From the NCBI RefSeq assembly GCF_964340395.1, contig NC_135565.1, positions 15,283,209-15,347,208 of the forward strand: a DNA stretch of 64,000 bases, read 5' to 3'. Within the stretch, counting starts at the first letter, position 1. Each line of letters begins with the position of its first letter. This DNA is from Glandiceps talaboti (taxonomy: Eukaryota > Hemichordata > Enteropneusta > Spengelidae). The notes under the pieces were generated by a model, which saw nothing but the letters and a program-made list of their open reading frames with translations, was not told the origin of the DNA and did not search any database. The translations under genes were made by a program, and so were the position numbers. Shown one piece after another: positions 25,652 to 56,868 of the stretch.

Positions 25652-26381
25652 GTTTGAAGACATAAAGAAGCTGACAGATTTATCAAACAGACTATGAGGT
25701 TGTTATCTTTAAGGAATTCAAGGAATTTGTGATATAGTAACCGGATATTCCAGAATCTAAAGAGATCAGCTGAGACTGCTCAAGGCTTGGAAAGTCATCT
25801 GATCATACACGTATACGATAGACTGAGTTGTGTGTGTGTGTGCATTGGAAGGCAGTACTAGTGTTACATGTCATACAAGAGATACACAGCTGACAACATG
25901 GTTTACTGCAAACAACACTGATAGAAGAAACACACAGTTGGAATGTTCTGTCGATAAAGTTTAATTGCTGAGGCCTTCAAGAAGTGGATATAGGACTGTT
26001 AGAGGAAAGGAAGGCATGTAGACACTGTGTTATGTGTGATTGTAGAGTTACGTCATAGTGTTGGTGATTTATAAATTGGTGTCAATATAGTGGTAGTGTC
26101 TTCGTAGCTGCTGGACGGATCGTGAAGTTGAAGACTCTGGATGTAAGGAGAAACCAGAAACTAGGTCACGATGTTGGATCCATTGAATATTTGAACACGC
26201 AGGGTGCCTAGATGACAAGAAACGCTGTGAAATAACTATGCAATGATTTTATAGTTGTTTACATCATACAACAAATCTAAATTGTTGTGATATTTTTCTG
26301 GCTGATAAGTTAGTGTCAAAGTTGACATCTGTTCTGCCTACGTGTTGATACTCTAAACATTGTGTGTATTCTGTCTTCATG
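25652..26381 (+). other. Proposed 5' untranslated part of the RASSF first coding exon
   Basis: A pyrimidine-containing acceptor TATCCTTACAG ends at 25651. No other acceptor is obvious before the start codon. An in-frame TGA at 26346-26348 closes the frame above the start. The exon start is inferred; a transcript would be needed to fix it and to locate any upstream exon and promoter. Confidence 0.4.
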
Positions 26382-27492
26382 ATGGAACTCAAAGTTTGGG
26401 TGGAAGGCATCCAACGTATTGTGTGTGGGGTGAATGAAAAGACCACATGCCAGGATATCGTCATCGCACTGGCACATGCCACGGGTCAGACAGGTCGCTT
26501 TTCACTCGTTGAGAAGTGCCGTAGCAGTGAACGCTCATTGCCACCGTCGGAGAATCCATTAAGGATATTGTCAAAATGGGGACATTATGCTAGCGATATA
26601 CAGTTTATTCTTCGGAGGTCTGGGGACTCGCCGGCCAGTAGCAGACCTTCATCAGGAAAGAGGAAAACACAGGAAAAACAGATTCTTCCTGAGTTTTCAC
26701 CTGATTCTGGAAAGAAAAGCTATCCTGTAAAGAAAGCAATGACATTTAGTGGAGGTGTGAATAGTTTCGTCTACAAGGAAAAAGACTTTGAGGAAAAGAT
26801 TATAGAACACCCTGATACGTGTTACGAGGATTTAGTCAAATTAACAAACTCACAAATGGAGAAACTGAACCGACAAGATGAGGATTTAGAAAAATTACAA
26901 GTGGAAATAATTTCACTAGAAAGTTTTGAAAGTTTAGACTCAACTCTGGAAGACATTGAGGAAGAGGAAGAGAGATTGGAATCAAGTTTTAAGAAAAACG
27001 AAACAGAACTCTCAGAATCGGAGTTTTGGGAAGACGAACTCGAACTTGAACAACAAAACAGAGAAATGCTCCGAAAAGAAGTTGAAAGTGCCAAGGAAAA
27101 AGTGAAAGACATTGATAACAAATTAGTGCAATATGGAGAGAATATTGAAAAACTGACAAAAGAGATCGGGGACGTTGAACAAGGAAATAAAGACAAGGAA
27201 GAGAAGTTTCAAAAAGAATTTGAAGAAAAGGAGAAGAAATTAGTAGAAGAACAGAATCAGTTGCAGAAGGAATTAGATTTACAGATTCATATTGAGGATT
27301 TAAATGAAAAGAGTATTGAGGAACTAGATGAAACACTGAATAAATTAGATCAGTCATTGTCTGAAAAGAAACAAAAGTCAGAGGAACTTGACAAAGAGTT
27401 AAAGGAAATCAATTTACAAGACTTTGAAGACACACCTATCATGCCACAGACACTTGTCGTAAAACATGGCAGATGCAGTACACCAATACAAG
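26382..27492 (+). CDS. RASSF8-like coding exon 1
   Basis: Holds the RA domain and nearly all of the coiled coil (370 codons plus one base). It ends CAATACAAG|GTTAGT, a good donor, in phase 1. The purine-rich coiled-coil region makes long false frames on the opposite strand. Confidence 0.93.
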
Positions 27493-28930
27493 GTTAGTTT
27501 GTTACCAGACTAACTGTCACGAAATGTGTGTGTGTGTGTGTGTGTGCGGGTATGTGTGTATGTATGTATGTGTGTGTGCAGGTGTGTGTATGTGTATGTG
27601 TGTGCAGGTGTGCGTGTGCGTGTGTGCAGATGTGTGTGTGTGTGCATGCATGCATGCATGCATGTGTTTGTGTATGTGCATGTGCATGCACGCACATGTG
27701 CATGTATGTGCATGCATGCGTGCATGTGTGTGAATGTGTGTTCATGTGCCAACGTGTGCACATGTGCGTGTGTGCATGCGTGCATTTGTAAATGAATGAC
27801 TTAAAAGTGAAAAACTGTCAGACCAATTGCCTTGAGATTAGGTGGGGATATTACTCTGGGTGTCTAAATGAGAAATTGTTTAAATGAAAATGATTGTTGC
27901 ATAGGTGTATTATTTAGGGGCAAAAATGTGTGAATATTAGTAAATACTTCTTTTTAATCTTCTGTTGACTTTATTGTGTCATGGGTCACACCAACACAAT
28001 CAGTTTCCATGGAGCTTTACCCTTGGAAACAAACTGTGTTGGGTTGACTCACAATCCTGTGAGAAAACAATGGTTTGATATTACTCTAGTGATCAGTCAA
28101 CATGTTTGTAATGTATACATGGTTTGATATATTAAATGGCTGAAACTTTGTCACTTTGTTTAATTGCAACCCATATGTGATTTAGAAGAATCTTGATATA
28201 TAAGCCACATTACATCACTGGTATGTAAAGTAAAGTGAATGACTGAACATGCATTGTACATGCATGGATTACTGTTTCATAATCATTTAATATTATAATA
28301 TATATTAAAGTGGCAATATAGATGAACATTGGGATATTTAATTAATAATACTATTTTATCATGGCTTCCTACTTCAAAAGTAAGTGTGAAAAAAACACTG
28401 ACCAAGTCTGTGTGTGTAACTCAATACATTGCAAAAATGTAAAAAAAAATAAAATGTATTAAAATTTTTCGTGTTGTATGTACAACAAGTTGAATAACAA
28501 AGTCTTTTGCAACTTATTGAGTTATGAGCAAGTACTTAGCGTAAGTTGTTTCATAATGATTTTTTCAAGGAGGAAGCCATGATAGAATAGTTAAAATAAA
28601 ATCCACAATGAATACCCCAATTCTCATTTTATGTGGCTATTTTAGATTGACACTATTGCATACAGTATGCATGTGGCCCTCTCACACCCAACTCTTAGTG
28701 TCTTGGGAGAATCTAACAGAGTGTGAATTATCATTAAATTCACCAGTAAATCAGTACCTAAATTTAGTACAGGATTTAATGAAATGTCAATTTATCTTTT
28801 GTCTCCAGATTTGATTAGTACACATGGTGCATTTACAAAATTTGGAAGTGGAAGACGTTTCCAAGGCAACCCAAGGATACTTGAAACTGCCCAACCAAGT
28901 ACAGATAATCCAGAAGGAATCTGGGTGTGA
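26382..28930 (+). CDS. RASSF7/RASSF8-like N-terminal Ras-association domain protein (spliced, two coding exons)
   Basis: Joined coding exons 26382-27492 and 28809-28930 give 410 aa, similar in length to vertebrate RASSF8 (about 420 aa). Residues 1-82 form a ubiquitin-like RA domain with the family hallmarks [39 protein letters not shown] and QFILRRSG. Residues about 135-350 are an almost unbroken Glu/Lys/Leu-rich coiled coil, and the protein ends in EGIWV. The second of two adjacent ATGs (26382) is preferred: it has A at -3 and G at +4 and gives the family N-terminus. Known members act at epithelial adherens junctions and bind ASPP-family scaffolds; the role here is inferred by homology. Vertebrate RASSF7 and RASSF8 arose from one invertebrate gene, so the symbol should be read as a co-orthologue. 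Confidence 0.93.
27523..27795. repeat. TG/CATG-rich microsatellite in RASSF intron 1
   Basis: Imperfect (TG)n with TATG and CATGCATG interruptions for about 270 bp, beginning about 30 bases after the 5' splice site. On the transcript this is a UG-rich tract. All the Cys/Val- or His/Thr-rich frames here are repeat artefacts. Confidence 0.95.
28304..28645. repeat. Fold-back element, family A, copy 2 (in RASSF intron 1)
   Basis: The left part (ATTAAAGTGGCAATATAGAT, TTTTATCATGGCTTCCTACT, GTGTAACTCAATA) is inverted in the right part (TATTGAGTTATGAGC, AGGAAGCCATGATAGAATAG, ATGTGGCTATTTTA). Both arms resemble the 2705-3060 element. It ends about 160 bp upstream of the acceptor of the last coding exon. 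Confidence 0.7.
28809..28930 (+). CDS. RASSF8-like coding exon 2 (C-terminus)
   Basis: The acceptor GTCTCCAG ends at 28808. With the phase-1 base of exon 1 the frame reads a 41-residue tail (including the split codon) that begins [18 protein letters not shown] and ends NPEGIWV, then TGA at 28928-28930. The phase match and immediate stop support the junction. The last three residues I-W-V fit a class II PDZ ligand (hydrophobic-x-hydrophobic), which is inference. Confidence 0.8.
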
Positions 28931-30690
28931 TGTTGTCAGTTAGTTGTGAACTCAGAACCTTGAACCTTGAACTTTGAACTTTGAACTTTTCACCTTGACC
29001 TTCATCGCAAACTGCCAAAACTAAGTACATGAATTATGTACAGTAAAAGTAGTTGGATAGCTGTTAGTCAGCCTTTGAACTTTGAATTTTGAACTCATCT
29101 CAGACTGCCATTTGAAGCACAGAAGGGGACATTTGGGTGCTCTAGTCTCAACAAAAGAACAATGTTTTGAAATACTCAAGAAGCTCATGCCATGCTTCTG
29201 GAGAATATCAAACAGAGAACATACTCCTGTTCCATCAGATGAAAACAAGATACCAGACTCCAAATTGGTGATTACGATCACCTTGGTAACTCATCATTAC
29301 CACAATTTATAGTGATACTTTGCTGTCTATTAGATTTAATTAGGAAAAAATTAAAATTTTTACACCAGACAAGCCATTGTACAAAAATTACATGTACCCA
29401 CAGAGATGCCTCATATGCTTAAATTCATTATCAGGCATCAATGTATATCTGCAATTAGTTGGCCCATACGTGAAGAAAAATGAGTAAAATTGGATGCTAA
29501 CCTTGGTGGTTGGTTTCTTAAGAACAGCTAGTGCACCCAAAGACACCCAAAGGAATCTGGTCCCAGTGTTGTCAATCATTTAGCTTGAAGTTTGATCCAG
29601 GAATTTAATGATATCCCTGGCATTTTAAATTATCAATTTCATTGCTGTGAAATATTACCAGCAACATTTACGCAAGTCGTCATAAGATTTTAGTAGTGAT
29701 AGTTATTTTTAGATTTTTACATAATCTTGTTGAGTAAATCTGTTGCCTTATCTCTTGTTTACCTTGATTTGTGTGATATGACAATACTTATACCAATAAC
29801 CGTTACACATAAGACATTCACAAATACTTCAAAGTGACAGTATATTTATGTATGGATTTAAACAAAAGAATTGGTATAACTGTATGTATGACAGTGAGGG
29901 CGCTATTCTTTGTTATGATGTTGAGTGATCACACTTTCTGTTGTATGAAATCCGACTTGGAATAAGTTCAATAAGCATTTATAATTTTGTTTTACTATGG
30001 TAAATGAGCCAGCATGCGGTTGTGAATTACTCTTTGTCGGTCATTGAACTTTTTTCTATGCATACCTTGATACATGTGATTATTGCAGTCTCAGCATGCT
30101 CACTATTGTGATTAGTAATACTGGTTGTTAGATACATACTTCAGAGGTTCAAAGACTCATTTGCAAATTAAGATCTGAATTTTAATTCATACTTTAAACA
30201 CAGCTTGTGTTTATTAGACATTGTCTTTCGATCCATCAATCTTTGAACACGGCTTAGACATTTGATGTTTGGTCAATCACACTTCAAATAAAAAGTGCAG
30301 CCAGACTTCTGCCTTACGGTAAATTTGATAATGTATTGATTACGACTATCAACTGACATGATTTTGGATGATAAAATAGCTCCTTATTAACTTACTCAGC
30401 TTTGAAATCGAGTAAAGAAGCCTTAGGCACTTGACATGTGTGGTTGCCCATTTTGGGGATTTCCTGCAAAGGTTTACTGGAAAAGAAATACAAAGAGTGA
30501 TGTCATCACTAGATTTTTCCCATAAACCCTTGTTGGAACTCTCAAAATAGCCGAGCACATGTCAAATGCAGTCAAGCTACATTATAAGGTTTCAAACTTC
30601 AGTAAATTACCAATGTGCAATTTTATCATTCAAAATCATATGCAAGTTGAAAGCGGTAATTGATAAAAGTGTACAAAAAGCAGAAATAAA
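28931..30690 (+). other. RASSF8-like 3' untranslated region and candidate poly(A) signals
   Basis: After the stop, AACTTTGAACTTTGAACTTT-type short repeats occur at 28965-28990 and 29075-29095. Canonical AATAAA hexamers lie at 30287-30292, 30685-30690 and, further on, 31706-31711. Which one is used cannot be told from sequence. Confidence 0.4.
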
Positions 30691-30879
30691 GTCTGACTAG
30701 ACTTTTCCTTTCAACATGTAGTCTAGGAATTACTTGATTGGTGCTTGTGTTCTGAATTCTATGCAATATTGAATACCTTGTTTATATTATTCTTTTTTTA
30801 TATATATATCATAGGAAAATACTACCACGGAAAGCAAGCTATCGGGTAACTGTGATAGACACAAACTAAAACCACTTGT

Positions 30880-31200
30880 TGCTCATTGTTGTACTTTACT
30901 TTACACATGTCCGATATCAGTGATAACAATGCCTTGATTATGAGGATGTAATCACCCTGTAATCAAGATAGTGTCAACACTGAATGAATGAGGTTGTATG
31001 TATGGTCACTTCAGGAAAACTTAAGATTTAAACATAACTTACGATAGATGCAGACTAAAAATGTTTTTGTTACATGTGGTATATTGCACAAGTGTGTGAT
31101 AGCTGTGCCTTGATTACATGGATATAATCACCCTGTCATTAAGATAGTGTCAACATTGAATGAGGTTGAATGTGCCATCACTTGAGGAAACTTACTATCA
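30880..31200. repeat. Satellite-like dimer, family S, locus 1 (period about 176 bp)
   Basis: Two head-to-tail units share GCCTTGATTA, GGATRTAATCACCCTGT, AAGATAGTGTCAACA and TGAATGAGGTTG. The equivalent words start at 30931 and 31107. A second two-unit locus with a 173-bp offset is at 62440-62760. Confidence 0.75.
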
Positions 31201-32580
31201 GAAATGCCACCCTACTGTGTGTGTAATTACATCAACATCTATTTACTATGATTTACAGTTTATATTGCAGCAAAAAGTTTGTTTGTGTCTTAGCTTTCCG
31301 ATAGCTGACTTGTCACTGTTGTATATTGTTTATACCATGACCGTATTTGAACACCTTTTCACTGCCAAATATTTAAGACACATTAGCTGGAACCATTCTT
31401 TCAATAAGTATTGTTATTTTATGTTGTTGTTTACTATCACTGTACCATGTCTTATTTCCTACAACTTCAGCTCTATATAAAGTCTGTAAGTACACCACGA
31501 CAGGGCGCCCTCACACATCGGTGCAACCCCTCTCACTTCCGGAGAGAGGAGGCCGATGATGATGGTGGCATGACGCAACATATTTTGCAGTCTACTGTAT
31601 ATACAGTACACCAGTGTTTTTTGCTATGGCAACAGAGATGTTTAATATTATAAAACGTAGCTGTACATAGACATGTACATACTCAATTGTACTATGGCGA
31701 ATCCCAATAAAATACCTTGAGAACAAATTTCACCTACTTACTGCCCTTAACAAAAACACTGGTACAAAGTTATTTATGCCTTGTTCAAAATAGCTCTAGA
31801 CTGTTATCTTTGACCTGTGTGTAACTTTAGGAACAGCGGATGTAAGTTCGTATGAAGTTACATGAAAGTTAATAACTATTGGGTACTGTCGATTAATTTA
31901 GCAAATTATGTAAAATTTTGTAGTAAGTACAAAGCATTTTGTAGCAGTGATGTAACATTTTGTCAATATAATGTTATGTTTTTTGGATATTTTCCTATCA
32001 AAGCTATGTGTGCTTACAGCATTTGTGACTTTAAATATTTCTATTTGCTTGAACCGTTTATAAAACCTACTGTCAAAGAGCACACTGTTACTGCCTTTAG
32101 ATAGACAAGTATAAAAACAAAAGATTTAATGTATACGCGTATGAGGGCGCTTTCACATACAAAAGTATTGTACATGTATCTTGAATTTCCTTGTTGTGTT
32201 TACATTTAGCATGAACCTATCCCTCCATTACTGCATATTTACAATGTGGATAATAATATCATGGCAAATTGCCACCATAGTTAGAATTTGTATACCTTGA
32301 AATCTACATAGCAATGGTCTGATCTTCAGGTGAACAATTGCTATTTTATCAGAAGTTTATTACAAAGTCAAATTGTAATTTACTAATATTATAATAAACA
32401 AATATGATTTCAAAACTGATGTGCAGGGATTTTCTTTATATCCTTACTTCTGGTGTAACACCATCAGATTACACACACTGATTTATCTGCCATGATTTGG
32501 TTATCTGTACACATTATATCATGGTATTTTGGTACATGGTACAATGTCAAAGTAAGAGTTTATATAAAAAGTGTCTTTTA
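31201..32580. other. No gene recognised
   Basis: AT-rich, short frames only. The GC-rich word CAGGGCGCCCTCACACATCG at 31500 resembles CAGGGCGCCCTCAGTCATCG at 15939, a short dispersed motif of unknown origin. Confidence 0.4.
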
Positions 32581-32589
32581 CATGTGTCA

Positions 32590-33145
32590 TATCATCCACC
32601 ATCTGTCCATACCCACCCATCTATCCCCCACCTACCCATCCATCCATCCCCATGGCCCACCCACCCACCTATTCATCCATCTATTTATCCATCCATCCAT
32701 CCATATCTCCATCCATCCACCCATCCATCCATTCATTTATCCATCCATCCATCCATACATACATACATACATACATACATACATACATACACACACACAC
32801 ATACATACATACATACATACACACATACATACATACATACATTCACCCATCCATATATCCATCTCTCCATTCATTCATTCATTCATCCATCTATTCATTC
32901 ATTCATTCATTGATCCATCGATCCATCCATCCGTTCACCCAACCAACCACCCACCCATCAATCCCCATGGCCCACCCACCTATCCATTCACCCATCCATT
33001 CATTAGTCCATACATCCATATATCCATCCATATATCCATCCATCCATCCATCCATCCATCCATCCATCCATCCATCCATCCATCTATCTATCAGATCCAT
33101 TCATTCACCCACCCATCCATCCATCCATCCATTCATTCATTTGTT
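32590..33145. repeat. CATC/CATA/CATT microsatellite field
   Basis: About 550 bp of tetranucleotide units: CATC-dominated at both ends and CATA in the middle (32755-32840). It is open in all three forward frames because no stop occurs in the unit. The resulting Ile/His/Pro/Ser-rich frames are not proteins. Confidence 0.95.
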
Positions 33146-33390
33146 CGCAACATGATTGGCAATTTTCGAGTCCAAAATTAGTTTTTCGTCAGTTGAATTT
33201 GGTTCCTCCGCAAATGAATTTGGTTCCTCTGCAAATTTGCATATAGGCAACAGTATTGGCGAAAATGAACTGGAGGTGTGAACGCGCACGTGCACATGTC
33301 TGTGTTTGTTTGGGTGAGCTAGAATTAGGGGGTTAGGGAGGAGTGTGATAGTCGAACTAGAGGGTATTTGCAATCTTATTTCAAATGTGA

Positions 33391-33392
<2 letters not shown>
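33146..33392. other. Short-repeat stretch between two microsatellites
   Basis: Contains a local duplication (GAATTTGGTTCCTC twice, 33198 and 33220). CpG density rises from here towards OXA1L. Confidence 0.4.

Positions 33393-33478
<86 letters not shown>
33393..33478. repeat. (GA)n microsatellite
   Basis: About 42 uninterrupted GA units, roughly 480 bp upstream of the OXA1L start codon. Confidence 0.97.
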
Positions 33479-33481
<3 letters not shown>

Positions 33482-33957
33482 GTCATATTGGTGATTCATA
33501 AGTGATTTAATCACATGCGTATTTTCATCTAAAATGGGGTCTTCTGAAAATTTAAATGGGTCTGGGGTTGGCAGCATTGACCGCACACCCCTACCAGACC
33601 TGGTCAGTGGTACTCCCCAACCCACTTATATGAGCTACTCGAAACAGATTGTAGTGATGTGTGTCACAGGCAACGTTCTGAGCTGGTTCATGATTTCTGC
33701 CGTAGAGGGCTACTGCTAGTGACCATTATATTTAGAACATTGCTCGTTGTCACAGAAATTGCATTTCAAAAATATTGTCAAAGCTGTTTAAGTGCCATCG
33801 ATGTATCGTTTAAATCAAATAGCTATTGCTCATACCAAAAATATTGAAACAATATTTCTATTTCAATATGGTATATTATGATTTCTCTACACCGTGTATA
33901 GACGAACCCACGATCTGAAATATACACACTGTTGTCAGTGTGTTTCCATATTCCAAG
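33479..33957 (+). promoter_or_regulatory. Probable OXA1L promoter and 5' leader
   Basis: The region is followed by a CpG-rich stretch running to about 34600 across exon 1 and the start of intron 1, unlike the CpG-poor gene body, as expected for a broad TATA-less housekeeping promoter. The start context CCAAGATGTCTGCC resembles the YY1-type initiator (CAAGATGGC) found at the ATG of many nuclear genes for mitochondrial proteins. No TATA box is evident. The transcription start is not determined. Confidence 0.45.
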
Positions 33958-42773
<8,816 letters not shown>

Positions 42774-43160
42774 ACAGAAAACCAAATCTGCCCAACTGAA
42801 GTTAGGAGGAAATGGGCCTTGACATACAGTGGAATGAAACATCAACTGTAGTGCAGTTTAGTTAAAAAGAACACTGAACTGCATACTTTTGTCATACAGT
42901 TAGGCAGCAATTAACATTGAACTGTACTGAAACAAGCTAGTCTAGTGCAGTTAGGCAGAAAAGAACAATGAACTGTGCCAAAACATCTAGTGCAGTTTGG
43001 TAGAAATAAACACTGGTCTGACTTGAAAGAACAACTATATCATAGTTTGGCAAAAGTAGGAATAATTGTACCCTACTGAACCATCGAACCTGAACTCATG
43101 GACTGAACTGTGCTCAGTAAAAAATAAAAAGTTCATCATATTTCAGGTAGACAGAAATGT

Positions 43161-43178
43161 AATAAAATATGTAATAAA
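43161..43178 (+). terminator. OXA1L candidate polyadenylation signals
   Basis: Two overlapping-range AATAAA hexamers (43161-43166 and 43173-43178) lie about 390 bp after the stop codon. These are the first paired canonical signals downstream; a weaker A-rich AAAATAAAAA is at about 43121. Confidence 0.6.
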
Positions 43179-43444
43179 ACATTTAGTGTGCAGTCAGGTG
43201 AAAACATAACCTGCCTATGCATATCACACTTACTTAGAGAACTCCAGTCACAATGAGTGAAGTCTTTTTAAAAGACTTTTGCCTCTAAACATTCTTTGCA
43301 ATCGTGTGATGTTAAACTTTTGGAATTATATTAAATTTTCTTATTTTAAAGTTGTATATTGCCAAATGCATCATGTATTGTTTGTTTGCTTGCAATCATA
43401 ATTTGATTATTAACCTCAGACAACTTTTAAATGGGACAGTCATA

Positions 43445-43861
43445 CCAGGAAACAAAGGTATTTTCATAAACTTTGGGTTCTGGAGAGTCACTTTATGATT
43501 TTAGATCACATAAATTCTACTTGATTGCCATGAAAAACTGTATTGAAACTCATTTTCCATCTTGTGCTATCACTGGACCAGCATTGCCTCACAGGAATTA
43601 GCAGACATGCATACTTATTAGATGAACAGTGAATAGTCACAACTTTATCTGTAAGTAATTTGTACTTAAGGGTTATGAATATTCATTGTTTATCTAATGT
43701 ATATGCGTGACTACTGATTCACATTAGGCAACACTGGACCACTGCTAGAAGGTGACAAAAGTTTCAAGTTGTCCTTTCTTGGCAATTGTGCATAATTTAT
43801 ATGTTGTTAAACTATGATTCTCCAGACCCCACAGTTTATGAGAATGTCTTTATTTCTTACA
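43445..43861. mobile_element. MITE, family F, copy 3 (OXA1L 3' flank)
   Basis: Left end CCAGGAAACAAAGGTATTTT, CATAAACTTTGGGTTCTGGA; right end TCTCCAGACC, CAGTTTATGAGAATGTCTTT, ATTTCTT. At about 417 bp it is the longest copy in the window. The interior includes TTATGAATATTCATTG, also seen at the centre of the 55.4 kb copy. Confidence 0.8.
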
Positions 43862-43898
43862 GATATGTGCCACATTAAGCACAACTATAGTCTCATAG

Positions 43899-44037
<139 letters not shown>

Positions 44038-44319
44038 AGAAAATAAAACCCCTAAATACATCAGGTGTTCATGGTAAAGTGTATGTGTGAGTAATATACA
44101 TGCAAATCATTGAAAACTGAAAAAGTTTCTATGTGCATATTGACAAAATATTCCAATATAATTTTATTTATCACAATACAAAGTACTACAATATACAACG
44201 ATAAAAGTGATAGTTTACAAAGTTCAAATTATTGATAGGGGTCAAAGGTGACATAGTTAAAATACTCTAGAATAGCCCCTATCACTTGTGTAAATTATCA
44301 TAATTGACTATATACACAT

Positions 44320-44705
44320 GTTTGATTGGATAACCCATATCCAGGTAAAATTTGATTGGATAACCCATATGCAGTTAAATCTCATTGGACAATGCATCTT
44401 CAGTTGAATCTGATTGTATAACACATTCAATTGATTCTGATTTGATAACCCATGTTCAGTCTAATATGAATAGATAGTATATATTCAGTTGAATCTGATA
44501 AGGTAACACATAAACAGTGGCATATGATTGGATAATGCATATTCAATCGAATTTGATTGGATAACCCATATTCTGTGAAATCTGATTTTAATAATAACCC
44601 ATATTCAGTCAAATCTGAACATAACCCATCATCAGTTGTTAAATCTGATTGGATAACCCATATTGACTCGTAATCTGATAGGATAACCCACATTCAGTTG
44701 AAATT
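44320..44705. repeat. Degenerate minisatellite, about 28-30 bp
   Basis: At least a dozen diverged units of the form CAGTTGAATCTGATTGGATA followed by ACCCATATT. The 88-residue frame on the opposite strand is a by-product. Confidence 0.8.
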
Positions 44706-45034
44706 GCACTAAAGAACAACATCTTTGATTGTAATGCTGGTGGGGTATTTAATAACCAAACAGCAAACAAAACAACAACATATACAATACAATATATTCA
44801 ATTAAAGTTTCTATTAATAACCTTTACATCCTGGGATAAATTTCAAAAGTGTAAATACAGTGGTTAGCTAATAATGCCTTAGACCTGATCTCAATGGGGG
44901 GCATGTCATGTGACCTATAGAAGGTGAAAATCAATGTATATAACCCAATGAAGATTTTAAACTACTCCACACAGGCAATCTGAGTACAATATTGTAGTGA
45001 GGTCAGAGTTCATGTGATATACAAACTCTGAAAG

Positions 45035-45080
45035 TTTCCATGGCACTTGTTTCCATGGCACTTGTTTCCATGGCACTTGT
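45035..45080. repeat. 15-bp tandem repeat, three copies
   Basis: GTTTCCATGGCACTT repeated three times in a row. Confidence 0.85.
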
Positions 45081-45234
45081 GCTTGCTTAAAGAATAATCT
45101 GACTGAGCTGATTTTGTTGTTGTTAAATATTTACCATTTTTTATGTACTACCCTCTGTTTGTGAATAATTGTGCGTTCATATGTAATAATTGTGTATTTA
45201 GTTATGTGACAGTTTTTATGTACGCATGTTGAAG

Positions 45235-45420
45235 CCTATGTAGTAGTCTAGATGCTATCCATGTTATCGAATAATCTCTTTACCACCGTCTAGCTCAATG
45301 AGAAATCATGGACCAAAACTTTTTCATGCAAATGAGTGAACATAATGTTGTAAAAAATGTACAAATGTATAAGTAGCATCCTGAGCCGACAAAAGTAACA
45401 TAGTTAGACATTACTTTACT
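45235..45420. repeat. Dispersed repeat, shared with about 6010-6080 and 24455-24530
   Basis: AGTCTAGATGCTATC and TCTAGCTCAATGAG match 6020-6085, and GTATAAGTAGCATCCTGAGC followed by a diverged ACATTA segment matches 24458. Confidence 0.5.
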
Positions 45421-45639
45421 GCCCTAAAAGACATCATGTGACTAAATCAACATAGAATAGGTATCATGTGACTTAATCAACATAAAATATATATTGAGCC
45501 TTGACTGCTACATGTTGTGTACTTTTATCAGTGATCTCCGGCCTATCCCTGAAGAAGGTGTCCTGTGTGGGACTGAACTTTTGGTGAAATTTCAATAAAG
45601 AACAGATTTTTCGGAAACTCAAGCTTGTTTATTTCATAG

Positions 45640-45965
45640 CAATAATATAGTCATCATGTGTCTTAATCAACATAATATACACATCGTGTGACTTACTAAA
45701 CATAATTTAGACATCATGGGGTTTTATCAACACAATATAGACATCATGTAACTTAATCAACATAATATTGACATCATGTGACTTAATTAACATAATATGA
45801 TAGACATCATGTGACTTATTCAACATAATATTGACATCATGTGACTTACTGAACATAATATGATAGACATCATGTGACTTAATCAACATAATATAAACAT
45901 TGTGTGACCTAACATAATATTGACATCATGTGACTTAATCAACATAATGTAGGCACCATGTGACT
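45640..45965. repeat. 30-bp minisatellite, about ten units
   Basis: Units of GACATCATGTGACTTAATCA followed by ACATAATATA, with indels of a few bases. There are no unique spacers between units, so this is not an array of the CRISPR kind. Confidence 0.9.
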
Positions 45966-46640
45966 TATTCAACCAATCAGCTGATATGCATGGCATCAAT
46001 GATCCTAACTTTGAAATGTCGAGTTCGCAGGCTGTGTGGCGAGAAGGTTTGCCAGGTCAACGATCCATTGTATTGCATATGCACATTTACAGGGATACAC
46101 GACTCTCAAGGAACACTATTTTAAATCATGTTTGATAACGATAATGAGTACGAAATAGTGACCCTGTAGCAAATGAAATTATGAAAACAAGTGAAATACA
46201 AGAAATAAGGCAAACGAAATCTCTATAAGTTGTATATTTACATTATATTTACATGTCTCACTTTTGTGTTAAAAAATAAAATGTATCCCATATTTGACAT
46301 GTGTAAATAAGCTGACATGAAACCTGAAAAATTGGGGACAGAATCTGAAAATAAATATTTGTGCCTTATGTTAATGAAATATGCATAAAGAGTTCTTTGT
46401 TTTGCCACACGTATAATGGTTAACAGAATACACTTTCGTTCGAAGTAAATATTCAAAAAAGGAATTTTCGACATCTATTTATAATGAACCTCAGCAACAA
46501 TTTCCCTTATTCAATTCTCTCCCAACTGTGTCAAAGGAAAGCTTGTTCCTGGTCCTTTGAAGTAAAACAACGATTCTGTTTAATATCACTTTTAACTCTA
46601 TTTACTGGTCAAATGTCAGCATGGTAAACCTTCAATGTTC

Positions 46641-46646
46641 TTTATT
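46641..46646 (-). terminator. Guanylate cyclase candidate polyadenylation signal
   Basis: AATAAA on the - strand (TTTATT on the +) about 310 bp after the stop codon of the cyclase; it is the nearest canonical signal seen. Confidence 0.55.
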
Positions 46647-46953
46647 TTAACTGAGGATGGGCTTTTTTGAATAAAGTAAGTGCAGGAACTTTAAACAATT
46701 CTATCCGAGGTACATATATTAAATGAGCAAAAAAAGTAATTAAACAGTTGTCTGAAAAAATGTGATGAATTTTGTGAATTTGCATGTCAAATTGTCCATG
46801 TTGGAGGTCAATGAACGTCCTTGTGTATGTCAAAGGTCATTGAACACCTAAACTGGACAGTGTTTGGCAACGCTGAATACTAGTATATTATCTTAGTGTG
46901 GAATGCCGTCTCCTTCCAAATTATTGTTCTTGATCTATATTCTTTGATCATCA

Positions 46954-56868
<9,915 letters not shown>

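Noticed and set aside
26822-27357. Two frames of more than 120 codons on the - strand
   Set aside because: They are complements of the purine-rich coiled-coil codons of the RASSF exon.
27473-27795. Several Cys/Val- and His/Thr-rich frames
   Set aside because: They are translations of the TG-rich microsatellite after the RASSF donor.
32492-33181. Long open frames (up to 229 codons) in the CATC/CATA field
   Set aside because: All three forward frames are open because the tetranucleotide units lack stop codons; the peptide is simple repeat.
45640-45965. Regular 30-bp repeats reminiscent of a CRISPR array
   Set aside because: Units are contiguous without unique spacers, the genome is eukaryotic, and the array is an ordinary minisatellite.
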